A stretch of 64,000 nt of DNA from Pseudotabrizicola sp051200875 (GCF_051200875.1 NZ_CP195191.1:3596001-3660000); one strand, 5' to 3'. Positions 33,101 to 42,580 are shown, counted from the first letter of the stretch. Notes: generated from the sequence alone by a model not told the origin. Made by a program: numbers and translations.

Positions 33101-33661
33101 GTGTCCGAAACTGCTTCGATCTCCTCCGGCATCGCTGCGCGTTACGCGGCCGCCGTGTTCGACCTCGCTAAAGAGGCCAAAGCCCTTAAGGCGCTGGAAG
33201 CCGATACCGATGCCCTCGCAGCGGCACTCGACGCCTCCGCCGATCTGAAATCGCTGATCGCCTCGCCGGTCGTCAGCCGCGAAGATCAGGCCCGCGCCAT
33301 CGGCGCCGTGGCCGCCAAGATGAAGGTCTCGGACCTCGTCGCAAACACCCTGCAATTGATGGCCTCCAAGCGCCGCCTGTTCGTTCTGCCGCAAATGCTG
33401 GCCGATCTGGCCGCCCGCATTGCCGAGGACAAGGGTGAAGTCACTGCCGAAGTCACTTCGGCTGCTGAACTCTCGGCCGATCAGGCCAAGAAACTCGCCG
33501 CGACGCTGAAAGCGCGTGTCGGCAAGGACGTGAAACTGAAAACCGCTGTCGATGAATCCCTCATCGGCGGCCTTGTCGTCAAGCTGGGCTCGACCATGAT
33601 CGACACGTCGGTCAAGGCGCGGCTCGCGGCTCTCCAGAATGCAATGAAAGAGGTTGGGTGA
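33101..33661 (+). CDS. atpH: F1 ATP synthase delta subunit
   Basis: This 186-residue subunit holds the F1 head to the stator stalk. The N-terminal ISSGIAARYAAAVFDLAKEA and the C-terminal KVGKDVKLKTAVDESLIGGLVVKLGSTMIDTSVKARL are typical. It starts with GTG. It is the first gene of the atpHAGDC operon, encoding only the F1 part plus delta; the F0 genes lie elsewhere, as is usual in alphaproteobacteria. It ends in TGATG, coupling it to atpA. Confidence 0.94.
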   Translation: MSETASISSGIAARYAAAVFDLAKEAKALKALEADTDALAAALDASADLKSLIASPVVSREDQARAIGAVAAKMKVSDLVANTLQLMASKRRLFVLPQMLADLAARIAEDKGEVTAEVTSAAELSADQAKKLAATLKARVGKDVKLKTAVDESLIGGLVVKLGSTMIDTSVKARLAALQNAMKEVG

Positions 33662-35199
33662 TGGGAATCCAGGCTGCTGAGATCTCTGCGATCCTCAAGG
33701 AGCAGATCAAGAACTTCGGCAAAGACGCCGAAGTGGCCGAAGTCGGTCGTGTGCTGAGCGTTGGCGACGGTATCGCCCGCGTTCATGGCCTCGACAATGT
33801 TCAGGCTGGTGAAATGGTGGAATTCCCCGGCGGTATCCGCGGGATGGCCCTGAACCTCGAAATCGACAACGTCGGTGTCGTTATCTTCGGTTCGGACCAG
33901 GACATCAAAGAAGGCGACACCGTCAAGCGCACCAAGTCCATCGTGGACGTTCCGGCTGGCAACGCCCTTCTGGGCCGCGTTGTTGACGGCCTTGGCAACC
34001 CGATCGACGGCAAAGGCCCGATCGCTGCTTCCGAGCGTCGCGTCGCAGACGTCAAAGCTCCGGGCATCATTCCGCGTAAATCGGTTCACGAACCGATGGC
34101 AACTGGCCTCAAGGCCGTCGACGCTATGATCCCGGTTGGCCGTGGCCAGCGCGAATTGATCATCGGCGACCGTCAGACCGGCAAGACCGCCGTGGCTCTC
34201 GACACCATTCTGAACCAGAAGTCGTACAACGACGCTGCTGGCGACGACGAATCGAAGAAGCTGTACTGCATCTACGTCGCCGTGGGTCAGAAGCGTTCGA
34301 CCGTTGCCCAGCTGGTGAAGAAGCTCGAAGAAACCGGCGCCATCGACTACACCATCGTCGTTGCTGCGACCGCTTCGGACCCGGCTCCGATGCAGTTCCT
34401 CGCACCGTACTCGGCAACCGCAATGGCGGAATTCTTCCGCGACAACGGCCGCCACGCCCTGATCATCTATGATGACTTGTCGAAGCAGGCTGTTGCTTAC
34501 CGTCAGATGTCGCTGCTTCTGCGTCGTCCGCCGGGACGTGAAGCCTATCCGGGCGACGTTTTCTACCTGCACTCGCGTCTGCTGGAACGTTCGGCAAAGC
34601 TGAACGAAGATTTCGGCGCCGGTTCGCTGACCGCTCTGCCGATCATCGAAACCCAGGGCGGCGACGTGTCGGCCTTCATTCCGACCAACGTGATCTCGAT
34701 CACCGACGGCCAGATCTTCCTTGAAACCGAACTGTTCTATCAGGGCATCCGTCCTGCCGTGAACACCGGTCTGTCGGTGTCTCGCGTGGGTTCGTCGGCT
34801 CAGACCAACGCCATGAAGACCGTGGCTGGCCCGGTTAAGCTGTCGCTCGCTCAGTACCGCGAAATGGCCGCCTTCGCCCAGTTCGGTTCGGATCTCGACG
34901 CCTCGACCCAGGCCCTGCTGAACCGCGGTGCCCGCCTGACCGAACTGATGAAGCAGCCGCAGTATTCGCCGCTGACCAACGCAGAAATCGTCTGCGTGAT
35001 CTACGCTGGTACCGCTGGCTTCCTCGACAAGGTTGCCGTCAAGGACGTGGGCCGTTTCGAAGCTGGCCTCTTGGCCTTCCTGCGCAACCAGCGCAAGGAC
35101 ATCCTCGAGTGGCTGACCAACGCTGACCCGAAAATCAAGGGCGCAGACGAAGAAAAGCTGAAATCGGCTATCGCTGAATTCGCCAAGACCTTCGCTTGA
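33661..35199 (+). CDS. atpA: F1 ATP synthase alpha subunit
   Basis: This 512-residue regulatory nucleotide-binding subunit alternates with beta in the catalytic hexamer. It has the Walker A GDRQTGKTA near 170 and the start GIQAAEISAILKEQIKNFG. The ATG overlaps the atpH stop by one base; the preceding GTG is out of family. Codon use is highly biased toward a small set. Confidence 0.97.
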   Translation: MGIQAAEISAILKEQIKNFGKDAEVAEVGRVLSVGDGIARVHGLDNVQAGEMVEFPGGIRGMALNLEIDNVGVVIFGSDQDIKEGDTVKRTKSIVDVPAGNALLGRVVDGLGNPIDGKGPIAASERRVADVKAPGIIPRKSVHEPMATGLKAVDAMIPVGRGQRELIIGDRQTGKTAVALDTILNQKSYNDAAGDDESKKLYCIYVAVGQKRSTVAQLVKKLEETGAIDYTIVVAATASDPAPMQFLAPYSATAMAEFFRDNGRHALIIYDDLSKQAVAYRQMSLLLRRPPGREAYPGDVFYLHSRLLERSAKLNEDFGAGSLTALPIIETQGGDVSAFIPTNVISITDGQIFLETELFYQGIRPAVNTGLSVSRVGSSAQTNAMKTVAGPVKLSLAQYREMAAFAQFGSDLDASTQALLNRGARLTELMKQPQYSPLTNAEIVCVIYAGTAGFLDKVAVKDVGRFEAGLLAFLRNQRKDILEWLTNADPKIKGADEEKLKSAIAEFAKTFA

Positions 35200-35220
35200 T
35201 CGTTCTGAAAGGACAGGGAT

Positions 35221-36087
35221 ATGCCCAGCCTTAAGGACCTGAAAAACCGGATCGGAAGCGTGAAAAACACGCGGAAGATCACCAAGGCCATGCAGATGGT
35301 TGCCGCGGCGAAACTTCGCCGCGCGCAAGAGGCCGCCGAGGCCGCCCGCCCCTACGCCGAACGGATGAATGCCGTGATGGCGGGGCTGGCAGCTGGCGTC
35401 GGCCAGTCCGAATCCGCGCCCAAGCTTCTGGCTGGCACGGGCAAGGACCAGGTGCATCTCTTGGTCGTCATGACCGCGGAACGCGGCCTTTGCGGCGGCT
35501 TCAACTCGACCATCGTGCGTCTGGCCAAGGCCCGCGCGAACGAGTTGCTGGCCGCTGGCAAGACGGTGAAAATCCTCACCGTCGGCAAGAAGGGCCGCGA
35601 ACAGCTCCGCCGTGACCTGTCGCAATATTTCGTGGGTCACGTCGACCTGTCGGAAGTAAAGCGTCTGGGTTATGCGAATGCCCAAGGGATCGCGCGCGAC
35701 ATCCTCGCGCGGTTCGAAGCTGGCGAATTCGACGTTGCCACGATCTTCTTCAACCGCTTCCAGTCGGTGATCTCTCAGGTCCCGACAGCACAGCAGATCA
35801 TTCCGGCCAAGTTCGATGGTGAAGTCGCCCCGGCGCTTTACGATTACGAACCTTCGGAAGAGGCGATCCTCGCCGACTTGCTGCCGCGCGGTGTGGCGAC
35901 GCAGATCTTTGCCGCTCTGCTGGAAAACGGCGCCTCTGAACAGGGCGCCCGGATGAGTGCGATGGACAACGCCACCCGTAACGCGGGTGACATGATCAAC
36001 AAGCTCACCATCCAGTACAACCGCAGCCGCCAGGCCTCGATCACCAAAGAGCTTATCGAAATCATTTCGGGCGCCGAGGCGCTCTGA
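35221..36087 (+). CDS. atpG: F1 ATP synthase gamma subunit
   Basis: This 288-residue subunit is the rotating shaft of F1. PSLKDLKNRIGSVKNTRKITKAMQMVAAAKLRRAQ at the N-terminus, the central TAERGLCGGFN and the C-terminal AMDNATRNAGDMINKLTIQYNRSRQASITKELIEIISGAEAL are the family hallmarks. It sits 21 bases after atpA. Confidence 0.97.
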   Translation: MPSLKDLKNRIGSVKNTRKITKAMQMVAAAKLRRAQEAAEAARPYAERMNAVMAGLAAGVGQSESAPKLLAGTGKDQVHLLVVMTAERGLCGGFNSTIVRLAKARANELLAAGKTVKILTVGKKGREQLRRDLSQYFVGHVDLSEVKRLGYANAQGIARDILARFEAGEFDVATIFFNRFQSVISQVPTAQQIIPAKFDGEVAPALYDYEPSEEAILADLLPRGVATQIFAALLENGASEQGARMSAMDNATRNAGDMINKLTIQYNRSRQASITKELIEIISGAEAL

Positions 36088-36105
36088 CGAACCGGAGACT
36101 GAACA

Positions 36106-37548
36106 ATGGCAAAAGCACCGAAAGCAGCTGCCGCGGCCGGCAAGGTGACCCAGGTCATCGGCGCCGTCGTGGACGTGCAGTTCGAAGGCGCGCTTCCCGC
36201 GATTCTGAACGCACTTGAAACCGACAACAACGGCAAGCGTCTGGTCCTTGAAGTGGCCCAGCACCTTGGCGAAAATACCGTCCGTACCATCGCTATGGAC
36301 GCAACCGAAGGCCTCGTTCGCGGCGCCCCGGTGAAAGACCTTGGCGCACCGATCTCGGTTCCGGTCGGCGACGCAACCCTTGGCCGCATCCTGAACGTGA
36401 TCGGCGAGCCCGTTGACGAAAAGGGCCCGGTTGACGCGAAAGAAACCCGCGCCATCCACCAGCCTGCTCCTGACTTCGCCGCTCAGTCGACCGAAAGCCA
36501 GGTTCTCGTGACCGGCATCAAGGTTATCGACCTGCTGGCTCCTTACGCCAAGGGCGGTAAGATCGGCCTGTTCGGCGGCGCCGGCGTGGGCAAGACCGTT
36601 CTCATCATGGAACTGATCAACAACATCGCAAAGGTGCACTCGGGCTTCTCCGTGTTCGCCGGTGTTGGTGAACGGACCCGTGAAGGCAACGACCTCTATC
36701 ACGAAATGATCGAATCCGGCGTTATCAAGATCGATAACCTGTCGGAATCGAAAGTGGCCCTGGTTTACGGCCAGATGAACGAGCCTCCGGGAGCCCGTGC
36801 TCGCGTCGCTCTGACCGGTCTGACCTTGGCCGAACAGTTCCGCGACCAGTCCGGTACCGACGTTCTGTTCTTCGTCGACAACATCTTCCGCTTCACCCAG
36901 GCTGGCTCGGAAGTGTCGGCTCTGCTCGGCCGTATCCCTTCGGCCGTGGGTTACCAGCCGACGCTGGCCACCGACATGGGCGCGCTGCAGGAACGCATCA
37001 CCTCGACCAAGAACGGCTCGATCACCTCGGTGCAGGCGATCTACGTTCCGGCCGACGACCTTACAGACCCGGCTCCGGCAACCTCCTTCGCCCACCTCGA
37101 CGCCACGACCGTTCTGTCGCGCGCCATCTCGGAACTCGGCATCTACCCGGCCGTGGACCCGCTCGACTCGACCTCGCGTCTGCTCGACCCGGCCGTGATC
37201 GGCGAAGAGCATTACAACGTCGCCCGTCAGGTGCAGGGTATCCTCCAGCGCTACAAGTCGCTGCAGGACATCATCGCCATCCTCGGCATGGACGAATTGT
37301 CGGAAGAGGACAAGCTGACCGTGGCCCGCGCCCGCAAGATCCAGCGCTTCCTGTCGCAGCCCTTCGACGTGGCCAAGGTTTTCACCGGCTCGGACGGCGT
37401 TCAGGTTCCGCTGGAAAAGACCATCGCCTCGTTCAAGGCCGTGGTGAATGGCGAATATGACCACCTGCCGGAAGCCGCCTTCTACATGGTTGGCGACATC
37501 GAAGAAGTGAAAGCCAAGGCCGCCAAGCTCGCAGCAGCTGCGGCCTAA
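36106..37548 (+). CDS. atpD: F1 ATP synthase beta subunit
   Basis: This 480-residue catalytic subunit makes ATP. The Walker A GGAGVGKT is at 157-164, and GERTREGNDLY and ALLGRIPSAVGYQPTLATDMG are intact. A short alanine/lysine-rich N-terminal extension (AKAPKAAAAAGK) precedes the core. It is 18 bases after atpG and 9 before atpC. Confidence 0.98.
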   Translation: MAKAPKAAAAAGKVTQVIGAVVDVQFEGALPAILNALETDNNGKRLVLEVAQHLGENTVRTIAMDATEGLVRGAPVKDLGAPISVPVGDATLGRILNVIGEPVDEKGPVDAKETRAIHQPAPDFAAQSTESQVLVTGIKVIDLLAPYAKGGKIGLFGGAGVGKTVLIMELINNIAKVHSGFSVFAGVGERTREGNDLYHEMIESGVIKIDNLSESKVALVYGQMNEPPGARARVALTGLTLAEQFRDQSGTDVLFFVDNIFRFTQAGSEVSALLGRIPSAVGYQPTLATDMGALQERITSTKNGSITSVQAIYVPADDLTDPAPATSFAHLDATTVLSRAISELGIYPAVDPLDSTSRLLDPAVIGEEHYNVARQVQGILQRYKSLQDIIAILGMDELSEEDKLTVARARKIQRFLSQPFDVAKVFTGSDGVQVPLEKTIASFKAVVNGEYDHLPEAAFYMVGDIEEVKAKAAKLAAAAA

Positions 37549-37557
37549 GGAGGAACC

Positions 37558-37950
37558 ATGGGAGTTCAGTTCGACCTCGTCAGCCCCGAACGGCGCCTTG
37601 CGTCGGTTCAGGCATCCGAGGTTCAGATCCCCGGCGCCGATGGCGACCTGACGGCGATGGAGGGGCATGCCCCCACCATCACCACCCTGCGTCCCGGCAT
37701 CCTTCGGGCCGTATCTTCGGAAGGGACCAAGTCCTATGTGGTGACCGGCGGTTTCGCCGAGATCAACGCAACGGGCGTGACGGTTCTGGCCGAACGTGCG
37801 GTTCCAGTCGAGGAAGCCTCGGGCACGATGATGGACGCCATTCTTGCGGAAGCCCGCGAACTGGCCTCGATCGCCTTGCCCGAAGACAAGGATATGGCAG
37901 ACAAGATGGTTGCCGACATCCTTGCGCTCAAGGAACAGGCTGGCCACTAA
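37558..37950 (+). CDS. atpC: F1 ATP synthase epsilon subunit
   Basis: This 130-residue subunit couples the rotor to F0 and can inhibit hydrolysis. The N-terminal beta domain is complete (FDLVSPERRLASVQASEVQIPGADGDLTAMEGHAP); the C-terminal helical part is of usual length and ends in the region ILALKEQAGH. A strong AAGGAGG precedes the ATG. It is the last gene of the operon, followed by a terminator. Confidence 0.95.
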   Translation: MGVQFDLVSPERRLASVQASEVQIPGADGDLTAMEGHAPTITTLRPGILRAVSSEGTKSYVVTGGFAEINATGVTVLAERAVPVEEASGTMMDAILAEARELASIALPEDKDMADKMVADILALKEQAGH

Positions 37951-37971
37951 GGCCCCGATGACCGAAATTTC

Positions 37972-38005
37972 AAAAGGCCCCGGCATTGCTGGGGCCTTTT
38001 GTTTT
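37972..38005 (+). terminator. Terminator of the atp operon
   Basis: AAAAGGCCCC at 37972-37981 pairs with GGGGCCTTTT at 37991-38000 across a nine-base loop, followed by GTTTTG. This is a classic intrinsic terminator 21 bases past atpC. Confidence 0.92.
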
Positions 38006-38121
38006 GCGACCGGCCTGTTCCGCACCGATGCCTTCGGCGGTGCTGGCCTGGAAGAAGTATCCGGAATACCACTTGTTTTTTTTCGGATTTCTCGCAAGAA
38101 GCGGAAGGAGAGGCAGGGATA

Positions 38122-38472
38122 ATGCGGAAATTTTCAGCGGGAAGTATTGGTATTCAACAAGGCTCGCGGGTCTTGTTTTCGGATTTCGTGAATGGCGGCG
38201 TGATGTGGACGGGCGACGGGGATCGCGAAAGCCGTCATATCGTTGGTTTCAAAGAGCCCTTTCGTGAACCGCCGATGGTGCATGTCTCGCTGTCGATGTG
38301 GGATACCGACAACCAGACTAATGCCCGCGCCGACATCTCGGCCGAAAACATCACGACCACCGAATTTCACCTTGTGTTCAAGACATGGTCCGATACCCGT
38401 ATTGCCCGCGTCCGCGCCGACTGGATGGCGATTGGACCTGTGGTGGATGAGGACGACTGGGAAATCGAATAG
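38122..38472 (+). CDS. H-type lectin domain protein
   Basis: This 116-residue protein is almost entirely an H-type lectin domain, the fold of snail and Dictyostelium N-acetylgalactosamine-binding lectins, with HIVGFKEPFREPPMVHVSLSMWDTD, FHLVFKTWSDTRIARVRADWMAIG. It has no signal peptide. In Rhodobacterales such single-domain lectins are frequent and unstudied; whether it binds sugar outside the cell is unknown. ATG at 38122 is preceded by GCAGGG. It lies between the atp operon terminator and the prs terminator and is probably monocistronic. Confidence 0.85.
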   Translation: MRKFSAGSIGIQQGSRVLFSDFVNGGVMWTGDGDRESRHIVGFKEPFREPPMVHVSLSMWDTDNQTNARADISAENITTTEFHLVFKTWSDTRIARVRADWMAIGPVVDEDDWEIE

Positions 38473-38530
38473 GGTGAAAGGATTAAGAAATCCTAAATCC
38501 CCGCCTGTAAGATATTGATTTTATTGAGTC

Positions 38531-38559
38531 AAAAAAGCGTTCCCGTCGGGGACGCTTTC
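38531..38559 (-). terminator. Intrinsic terminator of prs (possibly bidirectional)
   Basis: An 11-base-pair stem pairs AAAGCGTTCCC (38534-38544, with one T-G pair) with GGGGACGCTTT (38548-38558) over a three-base loop. On the minus strand it runs into six T residues; on the plus strand only CTTTCT follows, serving the lectin gene less well. Confidence 0.9.
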
Positions 38560-38564
38560 TGCCA

Positions 38565-39584
38565 TCAGCCGCGCTGATACATGCCTTCATAGATCGGGAC
38601 GAGGGTTTCGGTCTCAAAGAGGCTGGAAACGGACGTTCCGTTCCAGATGTTCAGGATCGCCTGGGCGAACATCGGGGCGGTGGGGACGACGCGGATATTT
38701 GGCGCGTCTTTCAGCTTGTCGCCCTGGTCGATCGAGTCGGTGATGACCAGCGATTTCATGACCGAATTGCGGACCCGCTCAATCGCCGGGCCGGACAGGA
38801 CGCCGTGGGTGATATAGGAATGGACCTCGGTCGCGCCGTTCTCGATCAGCACTTCGGCGGCCTTGCACAGCGTGCCGGCGGTGTCGCAAATATCGTCGAC
38901 AATGATGCATTTCTTGCCGGTCACGTCGCCGATGACCGTCATGCCCGCAACTTCGCCCGCCTTTTCGCGACGCTTGTCGACGATGGCGAGGGGCGCATTG
39001 ATCCGCTTGGCCAGTTCCCGCGCCCGCGCCACCCCGCCCACGTCGGGCGAGATCACCATCAGGTCGCTCATCTGGCCGCGGAAGTGATGTTCGATATCCA
39101 GGGCGAACACTGGCGAGGCATAGAGGTTGTCGACCGGAATATCGAAGAAGCCCTGAATCTGCGCGGCATGCAGGTCCAGCGTCAGGATGCGGTCGACGCC
39201 CGCGGTCTCGATCAGGTTCGCCACCAGCTTGGCGGAAATCGGGGTGCGGGCCTTGGCGCGACGGTCTTGGCGCGCATAGCCGAAATAGGGGATTACGGCG
39301 GTGATGCGGGCCGCCGAAGATCGGCGCAGGGCGTCGACCATGATCAGAAGTTCCATCAGGTTGTCATTGGCCGGGTTCGAGGTCGGCTGGATGACATACA
39401 TGTCCTCACCCCGCACATTCTCGAACACCTCGACAAAGATTTCCTGATCGTTGAACCGCTCGACCCGCGCGTCGACCAGTCCAACGGACATGCCGCGATG
39501 CACCGACATCCGGCGGGCAATGGACTTGGCAAGCGCAAGGTTTGCGTTGCCGGAAATCAGCTTGGGTTCGGTTATGGCGGGCAT
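38565..39584 (-). CDS. prs: Ribose-phosphate pyrophosphokinase
   Basis: This 339-residue enzyme makes PRPP from ribose-5-phosphate and ATP for nucleotide, histidine, tryptophan and NAD synthesis. Conserved blocks include YARQDRRAKARTPISAKLVANLIETAG, LDLHAAQIQGFFDIPVDNL, VISPDVGGVARAREL and the PRPP loop IVDDICDTAGTL. Length is usual for alphaproteobacteria. It is monocistronic with its own terminator and is divergent from the isomerase gene. Confidence 0.97.
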   Translation of the reverse strand: MPAITEPKLISGNANLALAKSIARRMSVHRGMSVGLVDARVERFNDQEIFVEVFENVRGEDMYVIQPTSNPANDNLMELLIMVDALRRSSAARITAVIPYFGYARQDRRAKARTPISAKLVANLIETAGVDRILTLDLHAAQIQGFFDIPVDNLYASPVFALDIEHHFRGQMSDLMVISPDVGGVARARELAKRINAPLAIVDKRREKAGEVAGMTVIGDVTGKKCIIVDDICDTAGTLCKAAEVLIENGATEVHSYITHGVLSGPAIERVRNSVMKSLVITDSIDQGDKLKDAPNIRVVPTAPMFAQAILNIWNGTSVSSLFETETLVPIYEGMYQRG

Positions 39585-39681
39585 GAGGTCTCTCCGGGGG
39601 CCTACGGATTCGAAACGTTGACACCGCTTATCACCGGGCTAGGGTCTTGCAAACCTGACCGAAGGGGGAGAGAGGCGAGAA

Positions 39682-40278
39682 ATGCCGCATATTGATTACT
39701 TTTTTTCGACGGTTTCCCCGTTCACATATCTTGCCGGGACGCGGTTGGAAGAAATCGCGCAGAAGCACGGGGCAACCATCAGCTACAAGCCGATGGATGT
39801 CTTTACGCTCTTTGATCGCACGGGGGGTATTCGACTGCCGAACCGGCACGAAAGCCGCAAGGAATATCGACTGCAAGAGATGCGCCGTCAAAGCCGCAAG
39901 GCCGGCTTGAAGCTCAACCTTCAGCCGATGTTCTGGCCCACCAACCCGGCGCCTTCCTCTTATGCCATCATCTCGGCGGCCAAGGCCGGTGGCGGCGATC
40001 TGGGCGGTCTGGTTCATGCCTTTACCCGCGCCTGCTGGGCCGAAGAAAAGAACATTGCCGAAGACGACGTGGTAAAGGACATCCTCGCCGCCCATGGGTT
40101 TGACCCAAACTTGGCCGATTCCGGCATGTTAACCGCAGCGGATGTCTACGCCAACAATTTGGAAGAGGCAGTCAGCCGAGGTGTCTTTGGCGCGCCGTTC
40201 TACATCGTGGGTGAGGAGAAGTTCTGGGGGCAGGATCGGCTGGAAGATCTGGACCTTCACCTTGCCGGAAAGATCTGA
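39682..40278 (+). CDS. DsbA-fold 2-hydroxychromene-2-carboxylate isomerase-type protein
   Basis: This 198-residue protein has the thioredoxin-like DsbA/kappa-GST fold of the HCCA isomerase family, which uses glutathione to isomerise a naphthalene-degradation intermediate. The start HIDYFFSTVSPFTYLAG with the active-site serine (SPFTY) and the end GVFGAPFYIVGEEKFWGQDRLEDL are typical. The serine instead of a CxxC pair means it is not a disulfide oxidase. There is no aromatic-degradation cluster here, so the real substrate is probably different. It is three bases from the hydrolase gene. Confidence 0.85.
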   Translation: MPHIDYFFSTVSPFTYLAGTRLEEIAQKHGATISYKPMDVFTLFDRTGGIRLPNRHESRKEYRLQEMRRQSRKAGLKLNLQPMFWPTNPAPSSYAIISAAKAGGGDLGGLVHAFTRACWAEEKNIAEDDVVKDILAAHGFDPNLADSGMLTAADVYANNLEEAVSRGVFGAPFYIVGEEKFWGQDRLEDLDLHLAGKI

Positions 40279-40281
40279 CGG

Positions 40282-41097
40282 GTGACGCCCGACCTGTCTG
40301 CCATCGCACCGATCCGGCAGTGGGACAGGGGCGGCGAACGCCCTGTTTTGGCGCTCCATTGTTCGCTGGCCCATGCCGGGGCGTGGTCTGCTCTTGCCGC
40401 CCTGTTGCAAGGCGTGACGATTACCGCCTTTGATCAGCCCGGACATGGGCGCGCACCGGATTGGGACGGGGTCCAAGAAATCCACGGCCTGACCACCGGT
40501 ATCGCAATTTCCTTGGCCGAGGCGATAGGCGGCGGGAAGCCGATTGACCTCTTGGGGCATTCCTTCGGCGGAACAGTCGCCCTTCGTATTGCGCTGGAGC
40601 GACCGGATCTGGTCAGAAGCCTTGTCTTGGTAGAGCCGGTGATTTTCGCGGCGGCCCGCGCCTCTGGCCATCCTGCGTTTGCGCCGTTTCACGAGGGCCA
40701 CATGGCCTTTATCCGGCTGTTGAACGAGGGCAAACGCGAAGAGGCCGCCGCGCTTTTCCACGCCTCATGGGGGGGCGGAGAGGCGCTTTCCGAGCTTTCC
40801 GAACGACAGCGCCGCTACATCATCGACCGCATCCACCACATCGCCGCACAAAATCCCGTTCTGTTGCAGGACGCAGCAGGACTCTTGGCATTTATGCGGC
40901 TTGAAAGCCTAGGCGTGCCGGTGCTGCTGGTAGAAGGTGGGGCCAGTCCACCCATCATTGACGCCATCATGGAAGAACTGGACCGTCGAATTCCGCAAGC
41001 CCAGAGACTGGTCGTACCCGGGGCGGGTCATATGGTGCCCATCACCCATGCCAAGGCCGTAGCGCCCACCGTTCAGGCGCATTGGGCTGCGTGCTAA
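40282..41097 (+). CDS. Alpha/beta-fold hydrolase
   Basis: This 271-residue protein is an alpha/beta hydrolase with the nucleophile elbow GHSFGG (Ser at about 94) and a C-terminal GAGHMVPITHA carrying the catalytic histidine; the acid is likely the Asp/Glu near VLLVEGGASPP. It starts with GTG four bases after the isomerase gene and is likely co-transcribed. The substrate is unknown (ester, lactone or thioester). Confidence 0.85.
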   Translation: MTPDLSAIAPIRQWDRGGERPVLALHCSLAHAGAWSALAALLQGVTITAFDQPGHGRAPDWDGVQEIHGLTTGIAISLAEAIGGGKPIDLLGHSFGGTVALRIALERPDLVRSLVLVEPVIFAAARASGHPAFAPFHEGHMAFIRLLNEGKREEAAALFHASWGGGEALSELSERQRRYIIDRIHHIAAQNPVLLQDAAGLLAFMRLESLGVPVLLVEGGASPPIIDAIMEELDRRIPQAQRLVVPGAGHMVPITHAKAVAPTVQAHWAAC

Positions 41098-41102
41098 GGC
41101 GA

Positions 41103-42128
41103 TTAGAACGCAGCAAGGAACCGATCTACGTCCTCAGCCGTCGTTGACCAAGACGTGACAAGACGCGCAGCTTCTCGGCCAGAAGGGGCAGGGAAACGGT
41201 AATAGACAGCGCCTGCGCTCTCCAGCCGTTCATGCGTGCCCTCAGCCCATTCGGGGAACATCATATTGGCCTGAACCGGATGCCACTGCGCCACATGGGA
41301 AATCTGAGCCAAGCCTACGGCCAGTCGCGCGGCCATATCATTGGCATGGGCGGCATGTCGCATCCAAGCGCCGTCTTCCAGATAGCCCTCCATCTGTGCA
41401 GCCAAGAACCGGTTCTTGGAAAACAGGTGGCCACCGCGTTTACGGCGAAGCTGGAATTCCCAATCCTTTGCCGGGTCAAAGAAAACAACGGCTTCTACGC
41501 CCATGCAGCCGTTCTTTGTGCCGCCAAAGCTGACCGCATCAATGCCTGCCTTCCATGTCATCTCGGCGGCTGTTGCACCCGTGGCAGCCAAGGCATTGGC
41601 AAAGCGTGCACCATCAAGATGGCAGGACAGGCCGTAATAGCGGGCGCGCGCGGTAAGGGCCTTGATCTCGGTGGGGGTGTAGACAGTTCCAGCCTCGGTC
41701 ACATTGGTGATCGAAACCGGGCCGCGCTGAACGCCATGCACACCGCCTTGCTGCGTGGTGGCGAGAGCAGCCTCTAGGCTATCAGACGTCATCTTGCCAT
41801 GATCGCCTTCTACGAGCACCAGTTTGGAACCGTTCGTAAAGAACTCGGGCGCACCGCATTCATCTTCGGCGATATGGGCGTGGCGGTGGCAGAAAATGCC
41901 CTGCCAAGGTTGCGAAAGGGTCGCCAGAGCCAAAGAATTGGCCGCCGTTCCGGTTGCCACCAGATGCACAACAGCTTCGGGGGCCTCAAAAATCTCGCGC
42001 AGGTGGCGAGTGACGCGGGCCATGATCTCATCGGCGCCATAGCCACGGGCATAGCCATCATTCGCGGCGTTGATTGCGGCCAGAACTTCAGGGCAGGCGC
42101 CAGAGGTGTTGTCGGATGCAAAGAACAT
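41103..42128 (-). CDS. ltaE: Low-specificity L-threonine aldolase
   Basis: This 341-residue PLP enzyme splits L-threonine or L-allo-threonine into glycine and acetaldehyde. The PLP lysine is Lys205 in SFGGTKNGCMG, and MFFASDNTSG, the HLDGARF block and ATGTAANSLAL are typical. Its ATG shares one base with the stop of ycgN (TGATG), giving coupled translation. As a glycine source it is biochemically linked to the gcv operon, though not physically. Confidence 0.9.
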   Translation of the reverse strand: MFFASDNTSGACPEVLAAINAANDGYARGYGADEIMARVTRHLREIFEAPEAVVHLVATGTAANSLALATLSQPWQGIFCHRHAHIAEDECGAPEFFTNGSKLVLVEGDHGKMTSDSLEAALATTQQGGVHGVQRGPVSITNVTEAGTVYTPTEIKALTARARYYGLSCHLDGARFANALAATGATAAEMTWKAGIDAVSFGGTKNGCMGVEAVVFFDPAKDWEFQLRRKRGGHLFSKNRFLAAQMEGYLEDGAWMRHAAHANDMAARLAVGLAQISHVAQWHPVQANMMFPEWAEGTHERLESAGAVYYRFPAPSGREAARLVTSWSTTAEDVDRFLAAF

Positions 42129-42580
42129 CAAAGTCCCCCTTCAATCACGTAGTCATCCCAGTCTTCTTCGGGAACGACAGTTTCTGACACTACCCAGCCC
42201 ATGGCCGATTGCCCGGCCTTGTGTGTGCTGTCTGGGTTGCCCGTTACTAGCGGATGCCAGTCGGGCAGCGGTTCGCCTTTGAAAAGCAGGCGATAGGCGC
42301 AGGTCTTGGGCATCCAATAAGCGATGCGCGGCAAGGTCTTGGGCGAAAGTTGCACGCATTCAGGGACATAGTTCAGCCGCGTTTCATAATGGGTGCAGCG
42401 GCAGGTGTCGCAATCGAGCAATTTGCAGGCGACGCGGGTGTATTCCACCTCACCCGTATCTTCATATTCCAACTTGTTCAGGCAGCATTTGCCGCAGCCA
42501 TCACAAAGCGCCTCCCATTCGGTGGCGTTCATCTTTTTCAGGGGAACCGTTTCCCAGAACCGGGGGCGCATCTTTTCCAT
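42128..42580 (-). CDS. ycgN: YcgN-family cysteine cluster protein
   Basis: This 150-residue protein belongs to the UPF0260/YcgN family with a cysteine cluster: CDGCGKCCLNKLE and CKLLDCDTCRCTHYETR. The eight or so conserved cysteines probably bind a metal or an iron-sulfur cluster. Function is not established. It is coupled to the downstream threonine aldolase gene and lies 39 bases after ribF. Confidence 0.85.
   Translation of the reverse strand: MEKMRPRFWETVPLKKMNATEWEALCDGCGKCCLNKLEYEDTGEVEYTRVACKLLDCDTCRCTHYETRLNYVPECVQLSPKTLPRIAYWMPKTCAYRLLFKGEPLPDWHPLVTGNPDSTHKAGQSAMGWVVSETVVPEEDWDDYVIEGGL

Noticed and set aside
33481..38097. A 1538-codon open frame on the minus strand across the atp operon
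   Set aside because: It lies antisense to five highly conserved genes; strong codon bias removes stops from this antisense frame. Its translation is low-complexity and has no family resemblance or ribosome binding site.
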